Assembly: GCA_035527835.1 (NCBI GenBank)
Contig: DATKZS010000116.1
Span: forward strand, 28,735 to 92,734
Direction: 5' to 3'
Source of the DNA: DATKZS01 sp035527835 [NCBI: bacterium]
GTDB lineage: Bacteria; RBG-13-61-14
DNA length: 64,000 nucleotides
The notes under the pieces are model-generated. The model was given only the letters and a program-made list of their open reading frames with translations. It was not told the origin of the DNA and searched no databases. How positions within the stretch are numbered: the first letter of the stretch is position 1; the number at the start of each line of letters is the position of its first letter. The position numbers and the translations under genes are program-made. Below, piece by piece: positions 8,896 to 17,873 of the stretch.

Positions 8896-9608
8896 TCCCT
8901 TCCCAGGTAGGCCCTTTTCACTTCCGGGTCGCGGATCAGCTTCTGGGCCTCCCCCTGCAGCACCACGCGGCCGACTTCCAGGACGTAGGCGCGGTCGGCC
9001 ACCGCCAGCGCGGCCCGGGCGTTCTGCTCCACCAGCAGGATGGTGACGCCCTCCCCGCGCAGCGCGACAATGGTCGAGAAGACCTCCGCCACCAGCCGGG
9101 GCGCGAGCCCCATGGACGGCTCGTCGAGCAGCATGATGCGGGGCCGGCTCATGAGCGCCCGGGCAATGGCCAGCATCTGCTGCTCTCCGCCCGACAGCGT
9201 CCCCGCGATCTGGCGCTCACGCTCCTTGAGCACGGGGAAGCGCGCGAACATCCGCTCGATGTCCCGGCCCACCTCGCGCCGGCCCTCGCCGCGGAAGCGC
9301 AGGTAGGCCCCGAGCTCGAGGTTCTCGCGCACGGTCTGGCGCGAGAAGATCTGCCTGCCCTCCGGCACCTGGCACACCCCGAGCCGCACGATCCGGTCCG
9401 GCCGCCTCCCCAAGATTTCCTCGTCCCGGAAGCGGATGCTGCCCTCCACGCTCGGCATCACCCCGCTGATGGCGTTCAGGAGCGTGGTCTTGCCCGCCCC
9501 GTTCGCGCCGATCAGCGCCACGATCTCCTTTTCCTGAACGTGCAGCGACACTCCGTGCAGCGCCTTGATCTTGCCGTAGGCCGCGGTGAGGTTCTTGAGG
9601 CGCAGCAT
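8871..9608 (-). CDS. livF: Branched-chain amino acid-type ABC transporter ATPase LivF
   Basis: Product of 245 residues, the second ATPase of a high-affinity amino-acid (HAAT) importer. Walker A GANGAGKTT, the ABC signature LSGGEQQ and Walker B IMLLDEP are all present and in order, and the short length is typical of LivF. The ATG overlaps the livG stop (TAATG), so the two are translationally coupled. It is the last gene of the livKHMGF block, and its 3' end overlaps the convergent epimerase by 25 nt. Confidence 0.95.
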   Translation of the reverse strand: MLRLKNLTAAYGKIKALHGVSLHVQEKEIVALIGANGAGKTTLLNAISGVMPSVEGSIRFRDEEILGRRPDRIVRLGVCQVPEGRQIFSRQTVRENLELGAYLRFRGEGRREVGRDIERMFARFPVLKERERQIAGTLSGGEQQMLAIARALMSRPRIMLLDEPSMGLAPRLVAEVFSTIVALRGEGVTILLVEQNARAALAVADRAYVLEVGRVVLQGEAQKLIRDPEVKRAYLGRDYGEIWEK

Positions 9609-10444
9609 TACGCGCCCCCCTCGCCGTCCGCGCACTCCGCCACGGACCCGCGCTCCGGCGTGTCCTTGACATGGCAGGCGGCGTCGCCCAGGTAGGCGGC
9701 GATGACCTCGGGATTGTTCTGGACCTCCCGCGGCAGGCCCTCCGCCAGCTTCCGCCCCTGGTTCAGCACCACCACGCGGTCGGAAATCTCCATGACCAGG
9801 CGCATGTCGTGCTCGACCACGATCACGGCGATGCCGCGGTCGCGGATGCCGCGGATGGTGTCGGCCATGCGGTCGGTCTCGGCGTGGTTCAGGCCGGCGG
9901 CGGGCTCGTCGAGGAGCAGGAGGCGGGGCTCGGAGGCCAGGGCGCGGGCGATCTCCAGCGCGCGCATCTTGCCGAACGGCAGGTTGGAGGCCAGGTCGGA
10001 GGCGCGGTCGGACATGGCGAGGTCATGGAGCAGCGAGAGCGCCCGGTCCCGGACCGCCCGCTCCTCGCGCCGCTCGGAGGGCAGCTTGAGCAGGCCGGAG
10101 ACCAGGCCGGCCCGCGTGCGCGAGTGCATGCCGACCATCACCGTCTCCTGCACGGTCATGCCCGGGAAGAGGCGGACGTTCTGGAAGGTGCGGGCGATGC
10201 CGGCGGCGTTGATCTGGTGGGGCGCGAGCCGGGTGATCGGCTTGCCGTCGAAGACGACGTCGCCCCGGTCCGGCGCGATGATGCCGCTGATGACGTTGAA
10301 CAGCGTGGTCTTGCCCGCGCCGTTGGGGCCGATCAGTCCGAGGATCTCGTCCTGGCCGACCCGCGCGTCCACCTCCGAGAGCGCGAGCACGCCTCCGAAG
10401 GCCTTGGTGACGCCCGCGATGCGGATGATCTCCGGGCCCCTCAT
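9608..10444 (-). CDS. livG: Branched-chain amino acid-type ABC transporter ATPase LivG
   Basis: Product of 278 residues. Walker A GPNGAGKTT, Walker B LLLLDEPAAGLNHAE (LivG-typical) and the EHDM switch-histidine segment are clear. The ABC signature reads LPFGKMRALEIARAL rather than the usual LSGGQ-like form, a variation common in LivG proteins. The C-terminus carries an extra charged tail of about 20 residues after the AYLG motif. The ATG at 10444 overlaps the livM stop by 4 nt. A long upstream in-frame extension was rejected because it lies inside livM. Confidence 0.95.
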   Translation of the reverse strand: MRGPEIIRIAGVTKAFGGVLALSEVDARVGQDEILGLIGPNGAGKTTLFNVISGIIAPDRGDVVFDGKPITRLAPHQINAAGIARTFQNVRLFPGMTVQETVMVGMHSRTRAGLVSGLLKLPSERREERAVRDRALSLLHDLAMSDRASDLASNLPFGKMRALEIARALASEPRLLLLDEPAAGLNHAETDRMADTIRGIRDRGIAVIVVEHDMRLVMEISDRVVVLNQGRKLAEGLPREVQNNPEVIAAYLGDAACHVKDTPERGSVAECADGEGGA

Positions 10445-11469
10445 TTTCTCTCTCCCGCGGCCCGGCGCCAGGCCGCGTCCAGGAGCCCGGCCAGTCCGCG
10501 CGGCGCCGTCATCATCACGATGATCAGGACCGCGCCGAAGATCAGCATCTCGTAGTCCTCGAACACGGTCAGGAACTGCGGAAGCACGTCGAGCAGGCCC
10601 ACGCCCAACAGCGCCCCCCAGATGCTCCCCATGCCGCCCACCACCACCATGGTCACCAGCTTGACCGAGAACATGAACCCGAACGGCGACGGGTTCACGT
10701 GGGTGATGTAGTGCGCGTACAGCGTCCCCGCCACCGAGGCGTACATGGCGCTGATCGAGAAGACCATGAGCTTCATGCGCATCACCGGGACGCCGGAGGC
10801 CGCGGCCGCGGTCTCGTCGGCCCGGATGGCCCGGAGCGCGCGGCCCAGACGCGAGTGGACCAGGTGGATGGCCAGGAGCGTGAGCGCAATGACCACCAGC
10901 CACACCGCGTAATAATAGCTCAAGGTGTTGGGGTCGAGATCGCGGCCCAGGATCCGGAAGTAGGGCACCGACAATCCGGTCGGCCCGCCGGTCAGCGCGA
11001 TCTCCTCGATGAACACGATCTGGATGATGATGCCCAGCCCCAGGGTGGCCATGGCCAGGTAATGGCCCTTGAGCTTCAGCGTGGGAATGCCCACAATGAG
11101 CGCCAGCGCGCCGGTGAAGGCCGCGGCGAAGGCGGCGGCGGCGATCATGTGCTGCGCGGTGAAATGCTGGAAAGCGCCGGCGGCCGCCACCGCGAACTCC
11201 GGCATCCAGGAGAATTCCCCGAGCCAGGCGGTGAGCTCATGCCGCGGCGACGTCAGGATCAGCGACATGTAAGCGCCGATGCCGTAGAAGGCGGCGTGGC
11301 CGAGCGAGATCTGCCCGGCGTAGCCCATTACCAGGTTCAAGCCCAGCGCCAGGATGATGTGGATGGCGATGATGGTGAGGACCGAGAGGTAGTAGATGTT
11401 GGAAACGAACAGCGGCAGCCCGCAGACCAGGGCCGTGATCGCGGCCAGCGCGACGTAGTCTTTCTTCAT
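10441..11469 (-). CDS. livM: ABC transporter permease LivM
   Basis: Product of 342 residues with about eight to ten hydrophobic spans and the LivM signature region (NLVMGYAGQISLGHAAFYGI). It forms the inner-membrane channel with LivH. The ATG at 11469 follows the livH stop by 10 nt and has AAAGGG upstream; an in-frame start 24 nt earlier would overlap livH. Gene order livH-livM-livG-livF is the standard HAAT layout. Confidence 0.95.
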   Translation of the reverse strand: MKKDYVALAAITALVCGLPLFVSNIYYLSVLTIIAIHIILALGLNLVMGYAGQISLGHAAFYGIGAYMSLILTSPRHELTAWLGEFSWMPEFAVAAAGAFQHFTAQHMIAAAAFAAAFTGALALIVGIPTLKLKGHYLAMATLGLGIIIQIVFIEEIALTGGPTGLSVPYFRILGRDLDPNTLSYYYAVWLVVIALTLLAIHLVHSRLGRALRAIRADETAAAASGVPVMRMKLMVFSISAMYASVAGTLYAHYITHVNPSPFGFMFSVKLVTMVVVGGMGSIWGALLGVGLLDVLPQFLTVFEDYEMLIFGAVLIIVMMTAPRGLAGLLDAAWRRAAGERK

Positions 11470-11479
11470 GCCGCGCCCT

Positions 11480-12367
11480 TTAGGCCCTCTCACCCGCCGC
11501 CTCCCCCAGGAGGCCGCGCGGCCGGACGAAGAGCATGAGCAGCATCACCACGAAGGCGAAGGCGTCCATGTAACCGGACGACACGTGGGTGCCGAACAGG
11601 GTCTCGAGCACGCCGATGAGCAGGCCGCCGAGCACCGCGCCGTAGATCGAGCCCATGCCGCCCAGGATGGCGGCGCAGAAGCCCTTGAGCCCGATCAGCG
11701 TCCCCACCTGGTAGTTGGCGAAGATCAGCGGCGTGATGATGACGCCGGCCAGCGCGCCCAGCCCGCCGGAGAGGGCGAAGGTGATGAGCACCATCCAGCG
11801 CACGTTGATGCCCATCAAAGAGGACGCGGTGCGGTTATGGGCGCAGGCCCGGAGCGCTTTGCCGGTGATGGTCCGGGAGAAGAACTGGTGGAGCACGATG
11901 ACCGCCGCCAGCGTCGCGCCCCACACCCACAGGCTTTGCGGGGTCACCGCGGCCGACCCCAGGTGGATCGGCTCGGTGCCGGTGAAGGCCCGGAGCGGAT
12001 GGCTGTCCTTGCCCCAGATCAGCATGGCCGCCCCCTTGAAAAAGATGGACCCGCCGATGGTGATGATGATCAGGTTGATCACGGTGGGCGACTTGAGCGG
12101 ATGGATGGTCACGGCCTCGAACAGGGCCCCGATCAGGACGCCCGCGGCCACCGCTCCCGGCACCGCCGCCCACAGCGGCAGGTGGAAACTGCTGGCCAGG
12201 CTGATCGCGATCAGCCCGCCCAGCATGGCGAACTCGCCCTGCGCGAAGTTGAGGATGTCGGTGGAGTTATAGATGATGGTGAAACCGATGGCGATCAGGG
12301 CGTAGATGCTGCCCCGCGTCAGCCCGTTCATCAGGCACTGCGGCAAGGAGGAGATGAAAAAATCCAC
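11480..12367 (-). CDS. livH: ABC transporter permease LivH
   Basis: Product of 295 residues with many membrane spans and the LivH signature GLTRGSIYALIAIGFT near the N-terminus and FAQGEFAMLGG at about residue 45. A GTG at 12367, preceded by GGAGAG at a good distance, gives the expected N-terminus. The longer in-frame extension reads through the repeat dyad at 12382-12476 and was rejected. Confidence 0.93.
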   Translation of the reverse strand: MDFFISSLPQCLMNGLTRGSIYALIAIGFTIIYNSTDILNFAQGEFAMLGGLIAISLASSFHLPLWAAVPGAVAAGVLIGALFEAVTIHPLKSPTVINLIIITIGGSIFFKGAAMLIWGKDSHPLRAFTGTEPIHLGSAAVTPQSLWVWGATLAAVIVLHQFFSRTITGKALRACAHNRTASSLMGINVRWMVLITFALSGGLGALAGVIITPLIFANYQVGTLIGLKGFCAAILGGMGSIYGAVLGGLLIGVLETLFGTHVSSGYMDAFAFVVMLLMLFVRPRGLLGEAAGERA

Positions 12368-12381
12368 GGCGCTCTCCAAAA

Positions 12382-12476
12382 AGAATATAGAATACGGAAT
12401 GCGGAATATAGAATAAGACGGCGGGCCGCGCGGCGGAGACAATTCTATATTCTACATTCTATATTCTATATTCTCT
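12382..12476. repeat. Dyad built from the word (T)AGAATA, between livK and livH
   Basis: The left arm (12382-12415) repeats AGAATA and GGAATA-type words; the right arm (12441-12476) is a diverged inverted copy made of TATTCTA words. The loop is a GC-rich palindrome. It belongs to the dyad class found at many other intergenic sites in this window. Confidence 0.75.
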
Positions 12477-12492
12477 AATCCGGAGCGGGGAA

Positions 12493-12516
12493 GGGGCCCG
12501 GACCCCGCCGGGCCCC
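12493..12516 (-). terminator. GC-rich hairpin after livK
   Basis: GGGGCCCGG (12493-12501) pairs with CCGGGCCCC (12508-12516) around a 6-nt loop, 20 nt past the livK stop. There is no long U tract, so it may attenuate rather than fully end transcription into livH, as often seen after LivK genes. Confidence 0.5.
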
Positions 12517-12535
12517 TTGCGCCCGCGTTCCTTTT

Positions 12536-13756
12536 TTATTCGCTCGAGAGCTTCCAGTCCTTGTTTTCGATCTTGATCATGACGAAGGCGTCCTTGGTGA
12601 GGCCGTTATGGTCGGCGGCGCTCATGTTGAAGATGCCTCCGGTGCCGACGAAGCCGTGGACCTGCTCCAGCGCGTCGCGGACCTTGGCGGGATCGTCGGT
12701 CCCGGCCATTTCCATGGCCTTGACCAGGATGGTCAGGGCGTCATAGGCATGGCCGCCGAAGGTGGAGACGGGCCCGAACCGTGACTCGAACTCGTTTTTG
12801 TACGTGACGAGCATGGCCTTCTGGGGGTCGGAGTCGGGGAGCTGGTCGGCCACGATCAGCCGGCCGGCGGGCAGGATCTGGCCGTCGGCGGCGTCGCCGC
12901 AGAGCTCGATGAATTTCTTGGAGGCCACGCCGTGGCTCTGCACGATGAGCAGGGTCAGCCCGAGCTCCTTGGCGTTCTGGACCACGACCGCGGGGGCCTT
13001 CTGGATGGACCATACCACGATGGCCTGGGCGTCGGTGCCCTTGATCTTGGTGAGCTGCGCCTTCATGTCCACGTCGTCCTGCCCAAAGCGCTCGTCGGCC
13101 GTGATGGTGATGTTGAAGTTGGGCGCGAGGCGGAGGAGCTCGCCGCGGCCGGAGTCGCCGTAGCCGTTGGACACGGTCATGATGGCGATCTTGGAGATCT
13201 GGTGCTTGTTGAAATAGTCGTAGATTCTCTCGACGGCCATGGAGTCGGACTGGGGCGTCTTGAAGATCCACTTGCGGGCCTGGCCATTCTCGTCGGTGAC
13301 GATCTTGTAGCTGGCCGCGCAGGAAATGAGCGGGATCTGCGTATTATTGATGGTGTCGAGGATGGCGAACGAGGTCCCCGAAGTGGTCGGCCCGATGATG
13401 GCCTTGACCATGTCGTTGGCGATCAGACGCTTGGTGTAGGTGACGGTTTTGGTCTCGTCGCCCTCGTCATCATAGATGATCACCTGGAGGGGATGGCCGT
13501 TCACGCCGCCCTTTTGGTTGATCTTTTCCACCAGCATCTCCACGGTCTGCTTCTCGGGCAGCCCGAGCGAGCTGGCCGGGCCGGTCACCGCGAAGATCGC
13601 GCCCACCTTATAAGCCGCGGGAGCCGGGGCCGCCTCCGGCGCCGCCGGCTTTTCCACCGGCGCGGGAGCCGGCGCCTCCTCCTTGGGCTTGCAGCCCATC
13701 ACCATGAACGCGGCCATGAAAATAAACAACAGGGTGATAATGCTTGCTCGCTTCAT
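12536..13756 (-). CDS. livK: LivK-type substrate-binding lipoprotein
   Basis: Product of 406 residues. A signal peptide ends in the lipobox MVMGC (lipidated Cys22), followed by a Pro/Ala-rich linker, so the protein is probably an anchored periplasmic lipoprotein. The rest matches periplasmic-binding-protein type 1 receptors for branched-chain amino acids and related ligands (GAIFAVTGPASSLG at the start of the mature fold, then IGPTTSG). The ATG at 13756 has a strong AAGGAGG. Together with LivHMGF it forms a complete importer. The neighbouring PaaK and ACT genes hint that aromatic or branched carboxylates or amino acids are the ligand; that is inference. Confidence 0.95.
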   Translation of the reverse strand: MKRASIITLLFIFMAAFMVMGCKPKEEAPAPAPVEKPAAPEAAPAPAAYKVGAIFAVTGPASSLGLPEKQTVEMLVEKINQKGGVNGHPLQVIIYDDEGDETKTVTYTKRLIANDMVKAIIGPTTSGTSFAILDTINNTQIPLISCAASYKIVTDENGQARKWIFKTPQSDSMAVERIYDYFNKHQISKIAIMTVSNGYGDSGRGELLRLAPNFNITITADERFGQDDVDMKAQLTKIKGTDAQAIVVWSIQKAPAVVVQNAKELGLTLLIVQSHGVASKKFIELCGDAADGQILPAGRLIVADQLPDSDPQKAMLVTYKNEFESRFGPVSTFGGHAYDALTILVKAMEMAGTDDPAKVRDALEQVHGFVGTGGIFNMSAADHNGLTKDAFVMIKIENKDWKLSSE

Positions 13757-13909
13757 CAGTTTCCTCCTTTTGGGATGTGACCTGGCTTGCACGCTTGGCA
13801 AGCCGCCATTATCCGTCCCCTTGCCGGAACGCAATATTCTCCGCCGGCGCGGGCCTTTCCTGATGCCCCGCCACGACGGCCAACCGATTCATCAATAGCA
13901 TTAAGCAAC

Positions 13910-13940
13910 GGGGACCGGCGGCCTTCTCCCGCCGGTCCCC
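13910..13940 (-). terminator. Perfect 12-bp hairpin after the porin gene
   Basis: GGGGACCGGCGG (13910-13921) and CCGCCGGTCCCC (13929-13940) form a perfect stem with a 7-nt loop, 10 nt beyond the porin stop. The flanking T content is low. Confidence 0.6.
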
Positions 13941-13950
13941 GAAGGGCCGC

Positions 13951-15321
13951 TTAGAATATGTACCAGAAGCTCAGCGTGTAGCGGTTGACCACGCCGTTGT
14001 CAAACTGGCGGTGCGGAATTCCGGGGCCAGGGCCGCCAGCCGCCGCGGTGACGTGCTTGGCCGTGGCATTCTCGTACTCGCTGATGACCTGGAGCCATTC
14101 CATAGTGATCATGGTGGAGGAGGTCACGTTGTAGCCGACGTTGGCGAACCACATCTGGTTCTTGGTGATGGCGAGGTCGCCGGGCATTCCGTAGTAACCG
14201 GGCTTGAGCGTGGCCAGGCGGAGCTGGTTGTCGCTCACATCGTCCAACCCCCAGCCGCCGTTGATCTTGACATTGTCCATGGGCTTGAGCTCGATGTCGG
14301 CCCATCCGCCGGAGCAGTGCAGCGGCTCGATGTCGCCGTGGCGGTTCATGAGCCATCCGTTCTCCTGGGCGCCGGTGATCCAGCCGTCCAGGTTGGCGCC
14401 CTCGAAATACTCGCCGCCGATGGCGATGGCATCGCCGATGGGCACCTTGATGGAGACGTTGTTCGAGTAGCTGTTGACCCTTTCGCCGAAGTGGCCCAAA
14501 TTCCCGCGGCGGGTGCTCTGGATTTCCTCTTCCGCCCAGTGGCCGGTGTACGCGATCATGAGCCCTTCGCTCGCATAGGTGATGCCGTACTCGTAGGCGG
14601 GTGCTCCGAAGGCGCGTCCGGTGTCAACGTCGAAGCCGAAGGCCTCGGGGTCGCCCAGCTTGTTGTCGAAGGCCACTTCCAGCTTGAGCTTCTTGTCCAG
14701 GGCATAGCCGGTGAGGCGGATCTGGGGAGTGCGGTATCCGAGGCTCCCGATGTCCGCGCCGTAGGGATAGTTGCCGGTGAGCATGGGGAAGATGGGGCTG
14801 ATGACCATCCACTCGTTGCCGGCGAGCACGCTCCAGTTGTCGCCCATGATCTCGACGTAGGCCCGGCGCAGCCGGAGCTCGCCCGAGTTCTCGATCGGGT
14901 CCTGGTTACTGGACGCCTTGCGGCCTGGATCATAGCCGTAGAAGTCCATTTCCAGGCGGGCCCGGGTGGTGATCCCGCCGTCGGTCTGGGGGCCGGTGAT
15001 CAGGAACCCGAACCGGCTCTGGCGCGCGGTCATGCCGAAGGCGTCCGCGTCCCGGTTCTCCTGCTCGTCCCCGCGGGGCCGCCGGATCGTAGAGGTGGCG
15101 CTGCCGTAGGCGGCATTGTTGGGGAAGCCAACATAATTTCCGGGAGGCGCGTTCAGAATGAAGTCAAGCCCCGGGAACGCGTACCCCATCTGGTAGATCG
15201 CATCCAGTTTCACGTAGCCGTAAAAGTCAACGTCGTACTTGGACTTGACTTCGCCGGCCCCCGCTAAAAGCGGGCACAACAGAGCCGCCATCAAAACCAC
15301 TAACCAAACCTTTTTACCCAT
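13951..15321 (-). CDS. Outer-membrane porin-like beta-barrel protein
   Basis: Product of 456 residues. It has a clear signal peptide (MGKKVWLVVLMAALLCPLLAG), alternating beta-strand patterns throughout and a terminal phenylalanine in WYIF, as expected for BAM-inserted outer-membrane barrels. The early segment DVDFYGYVKLDAIY resembles DcaP-like and related porins. The start at 15321 follows AAGGAGGAG. Lying between PaaK and LivK and in the same orientation, it probably provides outer-membrane passage for the substrate taken up by the Liv importer (inference). Family membership rests on barrel features and was not confirmed by search. Confidence 0.85.
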   Translation of the reverse strand: MGKKVWLVVLMAALLCPLLAGAGEVKSKYDVDFYGYVKLDAIYQMGYAFPGLDFILNAPPGNYVGFPNNAAYGSATSTIRRPRGDEQENRDADAFGMTARQSRFGFLITGPQTDGGITTRARLEMDFYGYDPGRKASSNQDPIENSGELRLRRAYVEIMGDNWSVLAGNEWMVISPIFPMLTGNYPYGADIGSLGYRTPQIRLTGYALDKKLKLEVAFDNKLGDPEAFGFDVDTGRAFGAPAYEYGITYASEGLMIAYTGHWAEEEIQSTRRGNLGHFGERVNSYSNNVSIKVPIGDAIAIGGEYFEGANLDGWITGAQENGWLMNRHGDIEPLHCSGGWADIELKPMDNVKINGGWGLDDVSDNQLRLATLKPGYYGMPGDLAITKNQMWFANVGYNVTSSTMITMEWLQVISEYENATAKHVTAAAGGPGPGIPHRQFDNGVVNRYTLSFWYIF

Positions 15322-15427
15322 TACCTTTCTCCTCCTTTTTCTGTTGCCTGTAAATATGGGCTGCGCCGATGCCGGTGCATAATGGCCATCTTCGCACCCT
15401 TCCAACCACTTGTCCGCCCGATCCGAT

Positions 15428-15611
15428 GGTAGGCCCGACACTCTTGTCGGGCCGGCGCGGGACAAGAGTGTCCCGCCTACTACTCGATGGTGGGCCCGAC
15501 ACTCTTGTCGGGCCAGAGCGGGACAGGAGTGTCCCGCCTACCTTGCACGGGGTGGGACCGGAGTGTCCCGCCTACCTTGCACGGAGCGGGACCGGAGTGT
15601 CCCGCCCACCA
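15428..15611. repeat. Array of hairpin-forming GGCCCGACA/TGTCCCGCC units
   Basis: Several head-to-tail units, each able to form hairpins around the words GACACTCTTGTC and GACAAGAGTGTC. The first two units are full length (starting near 15429 and 15490), and two shorter half-units follow. The array fills the gap between the paaK stop (15613) and the porin gene, and the last unit ends 2 nt from the paaK stop. Confidence 0.8.
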
Positions 15612-15612
15612 T

Positions 15613-16947
15613 TCAGATGCGCCTCTTATCTACCACTCTTACGGCCTTGCCCTCGAACCGTTGGATGGTCCGCGGCTCGACCAGCTTGACTTTGGCCCCC
15701 ACCTGGTAGAGGTCCTTGATCTCCTTGGCAATGAATTCCTGGAGGCTTTGCAATTTCTGGACCTCGTCGCTCATCATCTTCTCGTTGACCTCGATCTGGA
15801 TCTCCAGGGTGTCCAGGTTGTTCACCCGGTCCACGATGATCTGATAGTGCGGCGCCACGCCCTCGACCTTCATCAGCAGGTCCTCGATCTGGCTGGGGAA
15901 CAGGTTCACGCCCCGCACTATGATCATGTCGTCGTTTCTGCCCATCACCTTCTCGATGCGCCTCCCGGTGCGCCCGCACTTGCACCTGCCCGGCAAGAAC
16001 CGCGTCACGTCGCGGGTCCGGTAGCGCAGCAGCGGGAAGGCCTCCTTGTTGATGGTGGTCACCACCAGCTCGCCCTTGGCGCCCTCGGGTACCGGCTTTT
16101 GCGTCGCCGGATCAATGATCTCATAAATAAAGCTGTCCTCGAACAGGTGCAGCCCGTCCTTGTGCAGGCATTCGCCGGCCACCCCGGGCCCCATCACCTC
16201 GGACAGCCCGTAATTGTCGGTCGCCACGATCGGCAGCTTCTCCTCGAGCTCCCGGCGCATCCGCTCCGACCAGGCCTCCGCCCCGAACAGGCCCCAGCGC
16301 AGCGCGAGGCCCTTGGGCTCCGCCCCCATCTCCGCCATGCTCTCGGCCAGGTACAGCGCGTAGCTCGGGGTGCAGATCAGGGCCGTGCTCTTGTAGTCCT
16401 GCATGATCATGATCTGCTTCCGGGTGTTGCCGGAGGACATGGGGATCACGGTGGCGCCGATCTTTTCCGCGCCGTAGTGGTGGCCGAAGGCGCCGGTGAA
16501 CAGGCCGTAGGCGAAGGCGATCTGGAGAATGTCGTCCTTGCTGATGCCGGCCATGGTATGGACGCGGGCCATGAGGTCGGCCCAATTATCGAGGTCGTTT
16601 CTGGTATAGCCGACCACGGTGGGCTTGCCGGTGGTGCCGGACGAGCTGTGCACCCGCACCACGTCGCGCATGGGCACGGCGAACATTCCGTAAGGATAAT
16701 TGTCGCGCAGGTCCTGCTTGGTGGTGAAGGGGAGCGCGGACAGGTCGGAGAGGTCCTTGATCCCGTCAGGGTCCATGCCGTGTTTCTCAAAGAGCCGCCG
16801 GTAAAACGTGACGTTTCTGGAAACGCGGTGTATGGTCGCTTGCAGACGCTCGAGCTGGAGCTGGGCGAGCTCGCCTTGCTCCATGGTCTCGAACTTCGGG
16901 TTCCAGATTCGATGATGTTCAGGTCGGATTTCCACTGCTTCTACCAA
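15613..16947 (-). CDS. Phenylacetate-CoA ligase family enzyme (copy 1)
   Basis: Product of about 444 residues that activates an aryl-carboxylate to its CoA thioester with ATP. The AMP-binding signature [10 protein letters not shown], the YGLSE motif, the PLLRYRTRD region and a C-terminal [13 protein letters not shown] segment match the PaaK family. CKCGR and a downstream pattern suggest the small metal or structural Cys motif often seen in anaerobic PaaK. The start is uncertain: TTG 16947 or GTG 16935, with AAGG just upstream. A paralogue lies at 17988-19289 with an ACT gene between them. Substrate not determinable from sequence; phenylacetate or indoleacetate are candidates. Confidence 0.88.
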   Translation of the reverse strand: MVEAVEIRPEHHRIWNPKFETMEQGELAQLQLERLQATIHRVSRNVTFYRRLFEKHGMDPDGIKDLSDLSALPFTTKQDLRDNYPYGMFAVPMRDVVRVHSSSGTTGKPTVVGYTRNDLDNWADLMARVHTMAGISKDDILQIAFAYGLFTGAFGHHYGAEKIGATVIPMSSGNTRKQIMIMQDYKSTALICTPSYALYLAESMAEMGAEPKGLALRWGLFGAEAWSERMRRELEEKLPIVATDNYGLSEVMGPGVAGECLHKDGLHLFEDSFIYEIIDPATQKPVPEGAKGELVVTTINKEAFPLLRYRTRDVTRFLPGRCKCGRTGRRIEKVMGRNDDMIIVRGVNLFPSQIEDLLMKVEGVAPHYQIIVDRVNNLDTLEIQIEVNEKMMSDEVQKLQSLQEFIAKEIKDLYQVGAKVKLVEPRTIQRFEGKAVRVVDKRRI

Positions 16948-17389
16948 CCTTGCTGACTCACTTACCGACTCGAATTCAGGGCCAATGTATTCTAAGCGCC
17001 GGGCAACATGATGTCAAACCTGGCGCAGCGCCGGCGCTTGGCCGGCAAAACGCGCCGGCCAGCGGCGGGCGCTAGAGATCAATACCAAGATGCCGCCGGG
17101 CCGGCGGCGCTACAACTGGTTTCATCACCCGCACCATTGTCCCCGACCCGAAGATAAGAAACAATGATGTCAAGGATTTCAAGGATAAATCCAGGGGTTT
17201 TTCTTATCCTGATTATCCTTAATATCCTTGTTTCTTTTTCTTGAGCCTCTTGCAAAAAGATTCCGGGGGGTAGCGCCGGCATCTTGCCGGCAACGTAACC
17301 CCCTAATATTACTGGTGCCTGTTTTTGCCGCCAAGATGGCGGCGCTACATTTTGCAAGAGGCTCTCTTGAAAGGGTTATGAAACCAGCT
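16948..17389. other. Gene-free interval made of nested repeats
   Basis: This 442-bp gap between paaK copy 1 and the ACT gene has no convincing coding sequence. It holds a GC palindrome (17089-17112), a composite dyad (17110-17393) and a MITE-like insertion (17243-17364), each listed separately. Confidence 0.8.
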
Positions 17390-17393
17390 CTAC
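17110..17393. repeat. Composite dyad, copy A (interrupted)
   Basis: The outer arms are CTACAACTGGTTTCATCACC starting at 17110 and its diverged inverse at 17373-17393. The inner arms (17151-17189 and 17203-17242) are made of AAGGAT/ATCCTT words. The same composite occurs at 24876-25030. In copy A a 122-bp insertion separates the inner right arm from the outer right arm. The outer right arm includes the TAG stop codon of the ACT gene. Confidence 0.85.
17243..17364. mobile_element. MITE-like insertion, 122 bp, 15-bp terminal inverted repeats
   Basis: GAGCCTCTTGCAAAA (17243-17257) is repeated in perfect inverse at 17350-17364. TCTT flanks both sides (17239-17242 and 17365-17368). The homologous site at 24991-25020 reads straight through TTCTTGAAA with one copy of TCTT, so this is an insertion with a 4-bp (or 5-bp, TCTTG) target duplication. 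The inside holds a second palindrome (17271-17291 with 17327-17347) and no gene. It must be mobilised in trans by an unknown transposase. Confidence 0.75.
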
Positions 17394-17827
17394 TTTTCCA
17401 GCGTCAGCACTTCCTCGTTCGTCAGCACCTTGACCCCCGTGCCCGCCAGCGCCTGGATCGCCTGGTCCGGGTCGTCGAAGCGGAACACCAGGATGGCCGT
17501 GCCCTCCCGCTTGGCCACGAAAGCGTACATGTACTCGACATTGAGGCCCCGACTCACGAACACCTCCAGCACCTTGGCCAGCGCCCCCGGGTTGTCCTTC
17601 ACCTCGATGGCCAGAACGTCGGTGGTCGTCACCGTGAAGCCGGATTCCTTCAAGAACTTTATGCCCCGCTCCCAGTCCGCCACGATCATCCGCACCACCC
17701 CGAACTCCCGCGTCTCCGCGATCGTCATCGCCATGATGTTGATCCCGGCGCCGCCCAGGGACTTGGCCACCGACGCCAGCCGGCCCGGCTGGTTCTCCAC
17801 GAACACCGAAAGCTGCTTGACCTTCAT
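17390..17827 (-). CDS. Tandem ACT-domain amino acid-binding protein
   Basis: Product of 145 residues with two ACT repeats (about residues 3-70 and 72-142); the motif ENQPGRLASVAKSL opens the first and DNPGALAKVLEVF the second. ACT pairs bind amino acids and act as sensors or allosteric subunits. Genes of this type commonly sit next to PaaK in anaerobes, as here between two PaaK paralogues, so a regulatory role tied to aromatic amino-acid breakdown is likely (inference). The ATG at 17827 follows GGAGGGGAG. Its TAG stop lies inside the arm of composite dyad copy A. Confidence 0.88.
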   Translation of the reverse strand: MKVKQLSVFVENQPGRLASVAKSLGGAGINIMAMTIAETREFGVVRMIVADWERGIKFLKESGFTVTTTDVLAIEVKDNPGALAKVLEVFVSRGLNVEYMYAFVAKREGTAILVFRFDDPDQAIQALAGTGVKVLTNEEVLTLEK

Positions 17828-17873
17828 CTCTCCCCTCCTCCAATCATGCAGGAGCGACTTCAGTCGCGACCCG

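Noticed and set aside
11468-12478. Long reading frame opposite livH
   Set aside because: Rich in Arg/Gln/His and Gly from GC-skewed antisense codons, no family resemblance; livH on the other strand is certain.
15369-16956. Plus-strand frames running through the hairpin array and paaK
   Set aside because: Created by repeated GGGACA words and antisense codons; paaK is on the minus strand.
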